From positions 1 through 5,983 of the forward strand of contig JASLZV010000128.1 of the NCBI GenBank assembly GCA_030754715.1: a stretch of 5,983 nucleotides of DNA. Reading direction: 5' to 3'. The notes beneath the pieces are model-generated. The model had not been told where the DNA came from. It was given only the letters and a program-made list of their open reading frames with translations, and did not search any database. Positions 1 to 4,858 of this stretch are shown in pieces (the first letter of the stretch is position 1; each line of letters opens with the position of its first letter). The position numbers and the translations under genes are program-made. The stretch is from Phycisphaerae bacterium (GTDB taxonomy: Bacteria; Planctomycetota; Phycisphaerae; SM23-33).

Positions 1-159
1 AATGCGGGAGGGAGGCGGTCTGTGCACTCGACGTTCCCGTTCACGATTGTCGCGCAACTCGCGATCTTCCCGGTCTTCTTCGGCCAGTACGTAGGGTACC
101 ACCAGACCGGCGACCAGGACCGCGACCAACAACACCAGAAAACTGTTCTTGCGAGTCAT
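1..159 (-). CDS. Secreted, highly charged protein, N-terminal 53 residues (partial)
   Basis: The frame starts with ATG at 159 and stays open to the window edge, so only 53 codons are visible. The protein begins MTRKNSFLVLLVAVLVAG and continues with a hydrophobic stretch to about residue 25. A likely signal-peptidase I site follows YVLA (residues 23-26, cut before EE). After it comes a strongly charged, Arg/Asp/Glu-rich stretch (EEDREDRELRDNRERERR), then a Pro-rich turn. The start overlaps the stop of the upstream gene as ATGA (156-159). A GGAG (complement of 169-172) lies 9 nt upstream, which supports this start and suggests translational coupling. As third gene of a sigma-factor operon it may be an envelope protein whose state is sensed; small charged periplasmic proteins of the Spy/CpxP kind occupy such positions. 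The visible part has no diagnostic motif, so the family is unknown. Confidence 0.72.
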   Translation of the reverse strand, partial: MTRKNSFLVLLVAVLVAGLVVPYVLAEEDREDRELRDNRERERRVHRPPPSRI

Positions 160-608
160 GATGCATTGCTCCATTCCGGCGAGAAGGGCGACGAAATTGT
201 GGGGATATTCCACCACAGCCCGCCGGGCTCGCCCTCCGGCGGCATCGTTATACTCGGAATCTCAAGAGTCACATGCCCGGAGATTGACGGATCAACTTCA
301 TAAGGTACGCACCAGAGAGGCTGGCTTTGGACCGGTCTGGACGCCACCTGCGTTATCTGGGGCGTGGACTCCAGCCGTTGGGTATCCCGGTGTGGCTTGT
401 TGGACCACAGCACCACACCGATCACAATGACTGCTGCCGCTGCGGCCCCGGCCAGCACGCGCAGAACGAGCCGACGGACCGGTCTGCGCAGCGGCCAGGC
501 GCGGCCGGGATAGGCCCGGTGGTCGATGGCGTCGGCCAAGACGTCCATCCCGTCGAGTAAATCAGTAAATTGCCGGTCTGGTTGTGTCTTATCGTCTCGG
601 GCGTCCAT
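156..608 (-). CDS. Single-pass membrane protein, possible anti-sigma factor
   Basis: This is a 150-residue protein. Residues 1-46 form a polar cytoplasmic segment (MDARDDKTQPDRQFTDLLDG...) ending in a basic cluster, RRPVRR at 41-46. One transmembrane helix follows at about 51-68 (VLAGAAAAAVIVIGVVLW). The C-terminal 80 residues are outside and rich in Pro, Ser and Trp. Position directly after an ECF sigma gene, a 20-bp overlap with it, and a short cytoplasmic part joined to a single membrane helix all fit an anti-sigma factor. However, the zinc-binding HxxxCxxC motif of the ZAS class is absent, and the only cysteine (in LWCVPYE) is extracytoplasmic. An anti-sigma role is therefore inferred from context. 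The ATG at 608 has AGGTGG (complement of 612-617) immediately upstream. The stop overlaps the next start as ATGA. Confidence 0.8.
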   Translation of the reverse strand: MDARDDKTQPDRQFTDLLDGMDVLADAIDHRAYPGRAWPLRRPVRRLVLRVLAGAAAAAVIVIGVVLWSNKPHRDTQRLESTPQITQVASRPVQSQPLWCVPYEVDPSISGHVTLEIPSITMPPEGEPGGLWWNIPTISSPFSPEWSNAS

Positions 609-1188
609 GTTCCACCTGGGATGAGGATTCTTCTTGCTTCAGTTTGTCCCGCAGGCCCTTCAGGGCTGTATGGACCGTCGCCTTAACCGTGCCTTCGGCA
701 CATCCCATCGCCGCGGCTGTATCTCGTTCGCTCATTCGCCGCAGAAACCGACAAGCTACGGCCTCACGCTGGCGCGGCGGTAGGGTCTGGATTGCAGCCG
801 CCAGTTGCCGCAGCCTAGCCGTGTGGGTTTCCGCCTCGCTGCTGTCTGTTGGCGTCGAGGATGCTTCCAGGACGCCTGCCAGGAGATTCGGATCCATGCT
901 GCCGGCCTCCCGACGGCGTTTCCGGTCGATCTCACGCACGACATTCATCGCGATGGCATACAGCCAGGGCATCACGCTGCTGCCGGCCCGCCATCGCCGC
1001 CGGGCGCGGTAGGCCCGCAGGAGAGCTTCCTGCGTGGCTTCGGCTGAATCGGCGAAACTCAGCCCGTGGGCCAGCGCGAAACGCAGTAGTTCATCCTGCG
1101 ACACAAGCGACAATTCCCCGAATGCGCCGTCGTCACCTGACGACGCCCGGTCCATCAGGTTGCTGATGTCGACATTGTCTGGCGGCAT
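589..1188 (-). CDS. ECF-type RNA polymerase sigma factor
   Basis: This 199-residue protein has the two-domain layout of group 4 (ECF) sigma-70 factors. Region 2 spans about residues 20-94: DELLRFA at 32-38, ATQEALLRAYRARRRW at 51-66 (counterpart of the usual DxxQExFLR), and PWLYAIAMNVVREIDRKRRRE at 74-94, the -10 recognition helix. A variable linker spans about 95-125. Region 4 spans about 126-185, with LPPRQREAVACRFLRRMSERDTAAAMG followed by the helix-turn-helix CAEGTVKATVHTALKGLR (163-180) that contacts the -35 element. The C-terminal tail is short (EESSSQVEHGRPRR), with no extra sensor domain. The ATG at 1188 is supported by AAGG (complement of 1195-1198) with a 6-nt spacer. It overlaps the downstream membrane protein by 20 bp, so the two are probably co-translated. 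ECF factors are usually held inactive by such a partner until a signal arrives. The target promoters cannot be read from this window. Confidence 0.93.
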   Translation of the reverse strand: MPPDNVDISNLMDRASSGDDGAFGELSLVSQDELLRFALAHGLSFADSAEATQEALLRAYRARRRWRAGSSVMPWLYAIAMNVVREIDRKRRREAGSMDPNLLAGVLEASSTPTDSSEAETHTARLRQLAAAIQTLPPRQREAVACRFLRRMSERDTAAAMGCAEGTVKATVHTALKGLRDKLKQEESSSQVEHGRPRR

Positions 1189-1368
1189 TCGTTACCTTAC
1201 ATTGACCGCTGGGGCGAAGTGGTTTACCCAAAACTCTTCCGCACTCAGTAAAAATACAAGCCATGACTTGACCACGACCGACAACCATGCTAAGTAAACG
1301 AGCGGAAGATGTCGCCAGAAACCTGATTGTCTGCGGCCGGCAGGTCGTCCGGCCGATGAAGTCAGCGT
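1189..1368. other. Spacer between the sigma-factor operon and tRNA-Ala, with a GC stem-loop
   Basis: This divergent spacer must contain the promoters for the sigma operon (minus) and the tRNA (plus). I found no convincing -35/-10 pair for either. TTGACC at 1268-1273 resembles a -35 for the plus strand, but the sequence 17 nt further on (TAAGTA, 1291-1296) is a poor -10. The clear element is a perfect inverted repeat: CGGCCGG at 1334-1340 pairs with CCGGCCG at 1349-1355 around an 8-nt loop, ending 13 nt before the tRNA. No T-run follows, so it is not an ordinary terminator. It could aid tRNA 5' processing or be a protein site. Confidence 0.4.
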
Positions 1369-1441
1369 GGGGCTGTAGCGCAGTTGGGAGCGCGTCTGCA
1401 TGGCATGCAGAAGGTCCGGGGTTCGAATCCCCGCAGCTCCA
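1369..1441 (+). tRNA. tRNA-Ala (anticodon GGC)
   Basis: A full cloverleaf is readable. The acceptor stem is 1369-1375 with 1434-1440. The D arm is GCGC 1378-1381 with GCGC 1390-1393 around an 8-nt loop. The anticodon stem is TCTGC 1395-1399 with GCAGA 1407-1411, and the loop ATGGCAT places anticodon GGC at 1402-1404. The T arm is CGGGG 1417-1421 with CCCCG 1429-1433 around TTCGAAT. The discriminator is A1441. The third acceptor pair is G1371:U1438, the G3:U70 wobble pair that is the classic alanine identity element, so the assignment is firm. The 3' CCA is not encoded (TTT follows) and must be added by the CCA-adding enzyme. The tRNA would read GCC and GCU alanine codons. Confidence 0.97.
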
Positions 1442-1449
1442 TTTGACTT

Positions 1450-1518
1450 GCAGAAAAACCTTCTGCCGAAGGGCTTCCCGCTCGTTGGGACAAGCCATGC
1501 GCTCGTTGGGACAAGCCA
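1450..1518. repeat. Two stem-loops and a 21-bp-period direct repeat after the tRNA (REP-like)
   Basis: Two hairpins lie just after the tRNA. The first is GCAGAA 1450-1455 with TTCTGC 1461-1466 around AAACC, starting 8 nt after the tRNA end. It could stop or trim the tRNA precursor, although no T-run follows. The second is an imperfect palindrome: GGCTT-CCC at 1472-1479 with GGG-(AC)-AAGCC at 1487-1496, loop GCTCGTT, and a 2-nt bulge. The loop and right arm are then repeated: the 19-nt CGCTCGTTGGGACAAGCCA occurs at 1479-1497 and again, identically, at 1500-1518. A bulged palindrome plus a partial second copy, between genes, resembles a REP-type dispersed repeat. Only one full copy is in the window, so dispersal is a guess. 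Confidence 0.6.
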
Positions 1519-1729
1519 GTTGAGTAGTGCGATGGTCAGAAGGCCCTGCAAGCCGGCTGCCGCCTTTTCAGGGGTTGGGCGATTACGCTTATAGTGTGCT
1601 GGGGGGAGCCGCTCTTCGGAGACAAATGGCCTAATGCGGCAAGATTATCACCGATTTGGTGGTGCGGGTTTACGTGTGATGGAGAAAGCTCTTTGCTGCG
1701 GCCCCCCCCCTAATTATCCTCAATATCCC
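1519..1729. other. Gene-free spacer with a nine-C run, upstream of the ncRNA promoter
   Basis: No frame here has a plausible start, ribosome site and protein-like composition. Visible elements are a TATAGT hexamer at 1590-1595 without a good -35, a small hairpin CACC 1649-1652 with GGTG 1658-1661, and a run of nine C's at 1702-1710. An AT-rich stretch (1711-1727) follows immediately upstream of the -35 box of the next promoter, where an UP element would lie. Confidence 0.35.
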
Positions 1730-1757
1730 TTGACAAAACAGCGATTTCTGGTAGAAT
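1730..1757 (+). promoter_or_regulatory. Sigma-70 promoter of the structured RNA
   Basis: A perfect -35 box TTGACA (1730-1735) is followed by a 16-bp spacer and a -10 box TAGAAT (1752-1757, 5 of 6 matches to TATAAT). Transcription should begin about 7 nt downstream, near 1764. This is the best housekeeping promoter in the window. No open reading frame with a ribosome site follows on this strand, so it most likely drives a non-coding RNA. The AT-rich sequence just upstream may strengthen it. Confidence 0.8.
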
Positions 1758-1763
1758 CACTCT

Positions 1764-1968
1764 GTTTGGAGGCCGTGCGGCAACTGCTCACGCTACACGG
1801 TCGTAGGTTCATCGCTCTTTGCCTTGTGCCGCTGCCTGGTGATGGGCAGCAAAGGCACACCCGAGCATCGTAAGGATGTTAGGGACGGAGGCCGCTAAGC
1901 GATAAGCCTTGGGAATAATGTGAGGTTGCTTAGCAGCCCTCCCAAGGCATTTGCTGGGCGGCCTTTTT
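1764..1968 (+). ncRNA. Candidate autonomous structured RNA (~205 nt) with pseudoknot, family unknown
   Basis: The RNA runs from the promoter at 1730-1757 to a T-run at 1964-1968. Helices that can be read directly: a closing helix 1768-1776 with 1958-1966 (9 pairs including three G-U) joining the two ends; CCGTG 1773-1777 with CACGG 1796-1800, which competes with it; TGTGCC 1825-1830 with GGCACA 1854-1859, stacked on GCTGCC 1831-1836 with GGCAGC 1845-1850 with an AAA bulge at 1851-1853; a hairpin 1864-1869 with 1875-1880; and an H-type pseudoknot, GCTAAGC 1894-1900 with GCTTAGC 1928-1934 interleaved with GCCTTGGGA 1906-1914 with TCCCAAGGC 1940-1948. The size is near that of 6S RNA and the ends pair as in 6S, tmRNA or RNase P. 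However, I see no long 6S-type rod, no tmRNA tRNA-like end and no RNase P core, so no family is assigned. It is not a leader: the next gene (2104-3006) is on the other strand. Confidence 0.68.
1887..1968 (+). terminator. Factor-independent terminator ending the structured RNA
   Basis: AGGCCGC (1889-1895) can pair with GCGGCCT (1958-1964), directly followed by TTTTT (1964-1968). The helix would enclose the pseudoknot instead of a simple loop. The same 3' arm can instead pair with the 5' end of the RNA (1768-1776), because GGAGGCCG occurs identically at 1768-1775 and 1887-1894. Which helix forms during termination cannot be told from sequence. A weaker backup is the hairpin AGGGC 2025-2029 with GCCCT 2036-2040 followed by ATTTCTTT. 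Confidence 0.55.
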
Positions 1969-2103
1969 AGAGGAACTCGGTCCAGTTGTAACGTTTGTTG
2001 GGCCACGGGGTCACTATCACCACAAGGGCACAGAAGCCCTATTTCTTTGCTGAACCATCGCTTATGCGATTCCTCCGCCACGGCGTCCCTTCGGCGTGGC
2101 CTG

Positions 2104-3006
2104 CTATTGGGCCTTTGCGATGTGCTCGATCACGTACATGGCATTGAAAAACACGTGGATCAGGATGGGAGCATGCAGTCGCCCGGTACGTTCGTAGTTG
2201 TAGCCCAGCGCGACGGACAGGACGAACAATGCCGGGATGGCGTGCAATTGCTGCCAGTGCACGAGAGCAAATAGCGCGGATGTGATCAAGATCGCGATCC
2301 ATGCGTTGCCGCAATAGCGACGAAGCATCGACTGCACCAGCCCCCGGAAGAATACCTCCTCTGCCAGCGGTGCCAGAATTACCGCTGAAACGATCGCCAA
2401 TACCTGCCACGGAGCGGCCACGGTGCTAAGCGCTTTCAAAAGCACGTGTTGCTGGACAAACCGTTCCGGTTGGGACAGCAGCACGACGATAGTCCATCCG
2501 GCCGCCAATCTCAGGATTTCGCACAAAGGCAAGACCGCCAAGTAGGCAATCACTGCGCGGATCGAATCATTGAGCCATCGTCTGGAATTGAAGCCCATGC
2601 CGCGCGAGGCCCCGTTGCGAAACGCCAATGATGCAACCGCCAGGCCCGCCACAAGGCTAAATGCCGACTGGCAAACGCTGGATAAAACGGCGACCTCAGT
2701 GGAACTGCAGTCCAGCAAGCTCTGTCCAACAACCCGGGCCAGGTAGTTTGCCACGATTGCTGTGGCAAACACCAAAAAGAGGTGCGAGGGATTGAGACAA
2801 TTTGAGCGGCTAGGACAGATCGTCAGTTTGAGTTTATCCGGACGGATCAGGCGGCGCAGAACCCACACAGCCAACACGCACAGTCCGATGGCGGCCAGCG
2901 TGAGAATCGGTTGACCCACAGGCGGGAGGAGCAGTTCTGGCAGCCCCGCTCCGCCATCGGAAACACCCAAAATCGTATGCAAAGCGTTTGACATTTCTCG
3001 ACCCAT
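2104..3006 (-). CDS. CPBP-family intramembrane metalloprotease
   Basis: This is a polytopic membrane protein of 300 residues from the ATG at 3006. It carries the CPBP (CAAX protease and bacteriocin-processing; Abi/Rce1-type) signature near its C-terminus. Motif 1 is EEVFFRG with the Glu pair at about 216-217 and Arg at 221 (EExxxR). Motif 2 is FALVH with His at about 250 (FxxxH). Motif 3 is HVFFN with His at about 284 and Asn at 288 (HxxxN). These residues form the intramembrane catalytic and metal site in the family. Hydrophobic helices precede and surround them, including about 35-50, 75-95, 112-130 and 145-185. The substrate is unknown; relatives cleave prenylated proteins or peptides or give immunity to bacteriocins. 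A TTG at 3045 in the same frame is an unlikely start. ATG at 2994 is an alternative, with a weak GAGA just before it. The gene diverges from trpC across 48 bp. A palindrome at 2077-2100 (GCCACG/CGTGGC) lies after the stop but lacks a T-run. Confidence 0.9.
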   Translation of the reverse strand: MGREMSNALHTILGVSDGGAGLPELLLPPVGQPILTLAAIGLCVLAVWVLRRLIRPDKLKLTICPSRSNCLNPSHLFLVFATAIVANYLARVVGQSLLDCSSTEVAVLSSVCQSAFSLVAGLAVASLAFRNGASRGMGFNSRRWLNDSIRAVIAYLAVLPLCEILRLAAGWTIVVLLSQPERFVQQHVLLKALSTVAAPWQVLAIVSAVILAPLAEEVFFRGLVQSMLRRYCGNAWIAILITSALFALVHWQQLHAIPALFVLSVALGYNYERTGRLHAPILIHVFFNAMYVIEHIAKAQ

Positions 3007-3054
3007 GCGGTTAACGTGGTGCCGTCCGAGCGGCACGGCACGCAAATCGTGGAA
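3007..3054. promoter_or_regulatory. Short divergent intergenic region with inverted repeat
   Basis: Only 48 bp separate the CPBP protease start from the trpC start. The region holds a perfect inverted repeat, GTGCCG (3019-3024) and CGGCAC (3031-3036) around TCCGAG, which could be an operator shared by the two genes or a hairpin in the trpC leader. No convincing -35/-10 pair is visible for either direction; the promoters may lie within the start regions of the opposite genes. Confidence 0.3.
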
Positions 3055-3867
3055 ATGAAGCAGAATATATTAGACACCATCCTGGAAACAAAGCGCAAAG
3101 AAATCTCTGCCTTGCGGCGGAGAATGGATCTGAGCGACGCCCGCGCCCGCGCGGCAGCCGCTGCGGAACCCAGGGATTTTTTTGCCGCTGTTGCCGCTCC
3201 TCCCCGTCGAGCGGCCAACCTGATCGCGGAGATCAAGATGGCCTCGCCGTCCGCTGGTCTGATCCGCCCCGATTTCGACCCGTCGGCCATCGCCCGCCAA
3301 TATGCCTTCGCTGGGGCCGATGCCCTGAGCGTGCTGACCGACGAGCAGTACTTCCACGGCGGCCTGGCGCATCTGGGCGAGGTGCGACGGGTGGTCGAAC
3401 TACCGCTGCTGCGGAAAGACTTCATCATTGACCCGTTGCAGGTATATCAGGCCCGCTGGGCCGGTGCCGACGCTGTGCTGTTGATAGTAGCCGCACTGGG
3501 GCTGCCGGTGCTGCGGCAGTTGCTACAACTGGTCAACGAGTTGAATATGACATGTCTAGTGGAAGTCCACAACAGTGATGAACTGTCGGGTGCTCTCGGC
3601 GTCCTCCATGAGGCGCCGCGAAATCTCCTTGGCATCAACAATCGCGACCTGACGACGTTTCAGGTCGATATTGAAACGACGGTTCGCTTGGCCGCCCAGG
3701 CGGGGGAGGACTTGCCGATCATCAGCGAATCGGGCATTAAGACCCGGGCGGACGTGGACCGTCTGGCTCAGTCGGGGGTAAGGGCCGTCCTGGTCGGCGA
3801 GACCCTGATGCGAAGCGACGACCCCGCCGCTGCAGTGGAGCGGCTTGTGGGCCTCCCATCTGACTGA
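3055..3867 (+). CDS. trpC: Indole-3-glycerol-phosphate synthase
   Basis: This enzyme closes the ring of 1-(2-carboxyphenylamino)-1-deoxyribulose 5-phosphate to indole-3-glycerol phosphate, with loss of CO2 and water, in tryptophan synthesis in the cytoplasm. The 270-residue protein is a complete (beta/alpha)8 barrel of normal length. All signature blocks are in order: N-terminal NILDTILETKRKEISALR (4-21); IAEIK with Lys61 followed by SPSAG (64-68); LSVLTDEQYFHGG (91-103); LLRKDF with the general-acid Lys121; CLVEVH with Glu170; GINNRDL with Asn195-Asn196; ISESGI with Glu225; and the phosphate-binding LVGETLMRSDDP. The usual SPSKG is SPSAG here, a change at a non-catalytic position. ATG at 3055 matches the family N-terminus; in-frame GTGs at 3049 and 3016 are less likely. 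No clear Shine-Dalgarno is seen. It is a single trp gene without other pathway genes beside it, so the pathway genes are scattered. Confidence 0.97.
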   Translation: MKQNILDTILETKRKEISALRRRMDLSDARARAAAAAEPRDFFAAVAAPPRRAANLIAEIKMASPSAGLIRPDFDPSAIARQYAFAGADALSVLTDEQYFHGGLAHLGEVRRVVELPLLRKDFIIDPLQVYQARWAGADAVLLIVAALGLPVLRQLLQLVNELNMTCLVEVHNSDELSGALGVLHEAPRNLLGINNRDLTTFQVDIETTVRLAAQAGEDLPIISESGIKTRADVDRLAQSGVRAVLVGETLMRSDDPAAAVERLVGLPSD

Positions 3868-3999
3868 ATCATTCTGGTGATATAACCCCGCCTCCAATTC
3901 TGGGCTCGCGCGGGACAAGAGATAAGGCTGCCTTACGGCGGGTTCGTTCTTGCTTTCCGGCGAGTTCAACCGTCTCTGGTGCTTCCTTGCCCCTCAGGG
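3868..3999. other. Convergent gap between trpC and the phosphoesterase gene
   Basis: This 132-bp gap must hold the ends of both transcripts. A small palindrome TAAGG-CTG-CCTTA (3923-3935) and a possible longer pairing of CCCGCC (near 3886-3891) with GGCGGG (near 3937-3942) are present. Neither is followed by a T-run on either strand, so no intrinsic terminator can be called with confidence. Confidence 0.3.
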
Positions 4000-4857
4000 T
4001 TACTTGTTCAGAGCGGTAAGTGGCTTGAGGTGTTGTTCGACAGTATCACCTGACAGGCTCTGGTCACCGGGAAACTGGACGACGTAGCCGTGGCTATGGT
4101 CGCTTACGATTACTGCTGCTCGTTGTGAGACTATGGTGTAGCCTGCGTCGGTATGCTGATGGCCCAGCAGGAAGAACCCAACGCCGAGTTTGGCTGCCAG
4201 AGCGTCCAGGTGTTCGGCAGTATGCTTTCTCCCCCAAGTCCATTCGTACACGCTTCCGCCGCGGCGGAGGTCTTCGTCTCGAACGGGGGTGGTTTGCGAG
4301 AGTATCCCTGTGCTTGTCTTGTCCATTCGGTGGGGTGAGGGCAACGAGTGGGAAATCAGCACGCCGCCGGGGCACCGTACCGCCAGAGGCAAGGATCGCA
4401 TAAACTGCTCGACGGCCTCGAGCACTTCCGGGCCGTTTTCGCCGAAGACAAAGTGCACTCCATCAGCGAAAGCCTTACAAGCCCCATAGCCGCCCTTGGA
4501 AATCTCACTGCCGGAGATCTGGGCCACGCTATGATTGCCCATGATAAACAACACTTGGGAGGGGTGGACGATCTTCAGCCTCACGGCTCGCATCAGCAGT
4601 TCGATGCTGCGATCGTGGCCGGTGTCGGAGTCTATTGGGCCGTGTTCGATCTCCTGCAGCACCAGATGGCGCTGCGAGTGGGCCTTAAGGGTACCGTGGG
4701 TGATGATGTTGTTGAGACCCCGGCGGTTTCCGTGAATGTCGCCGCTTACAAGCAACTCGCAGCCGGGGCCCAGAACGATCACATTGCCCTGCCTGCGGGG
4801 GTCTTCGATGTTGAGCCGGGTGCCCTGGCGAAAGATGTCGGCTACGACATGTGACAC
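4000..4857 (-). CDS. PPP-like metallophosphoesterase paired with the Ser/Thr kinase
   Basis: The 285-residue soluble protein has most of the calcineurin-like phosphoesterase metal motifs. They are GDIHGN at 39-44 (Asp40 and His42), GNHS at 107-110 (Asn108 and His109, the GNHE box with Glu replaced by Ser), ISHSLP with His170, and GHQH at 232-235. The second box, normally GDxxDRG, is not recognisable; the equivalent stretch reads LVLQEIEHG (65-73), perhaps with Glu69 in the metal role. The arrangement is close to PPP-type protein phosphatases and to a group of planctomycete phosphoesterases I recall with the same LVLQE block, so this divergence may be a family trait. GTG at 4857 is the start, 1 base after the kinase stop, with AGGA (complement of 4866-4869) at 8 nt. 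Co-translation with a kinase suggests it reverses that kinase's phosphorylation. A role on nucleotides such as Ap4A is an alternative. Confidence 0.88.
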   Translation of the reverse strand: MSHVVADIFRQGTRLNIEDPRRQGNVIVLGPGCELLVSGDIHGNRRGLNNIITHGTLKAHSQRHLVLQEIEHGPIDSDTGHDRSIELLMRAVRLKIVHPSQVLFIMGNHSVAQISGSEISKGGYGACKAFADGVHFVFGENGPEVLEAVEQFMRSLPLAVRCPGGVLISHSLPSPHRMDKTSTGILSQTTPVRDEDLRRGGSVYEWTWGRKHTAEHLDALAAKLGVGFFLLGHQHTDAGYTIVSQRAAVIVSDHSHGYVVQFPGDQSLSGDTVEQHLKPLTALNK

Positions 4858-4858
4858 G

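Noticed and set aside
1192..1551. Minus-strand frame containing a WLVPTSA/WLVPTSG peptide repeat
   Set aside because: It runs antisense through the tRNA and the upstream spacer, and the peptide repeat is just the translated 21-bp-period DNA repeat.
1634..1873. Plus-strand frame of 79 codons
   Set aside because: It crosses the C9 run, the promoter and the helices of the RNA, has no ribosome site, and its composition is not protein-like.
1764..1968. Assignment of the structured RNA as 6S RNA
   Set aside because: The size and paired ends fit, but I cannot draw a long rod with a central bubble, and the pseudoknot argues against it. Left unassigned pending a covariance-model search.
2077..2100. 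Palindrome GCCACG/CGTGGC as terminator of the CPBP protease gene
   Set aside because: It is correctly placed after the stop, but no T-run follows on the minus strand and the loop is 12 nt, so it is only mentioned with the gene.
3556..3969. Minus-strand frame of 137 codons overlapping the end of trpC
   Set aside because: It is largely antisense to the conserved trpC barrel, with no ribosome site and no recognisable domain.
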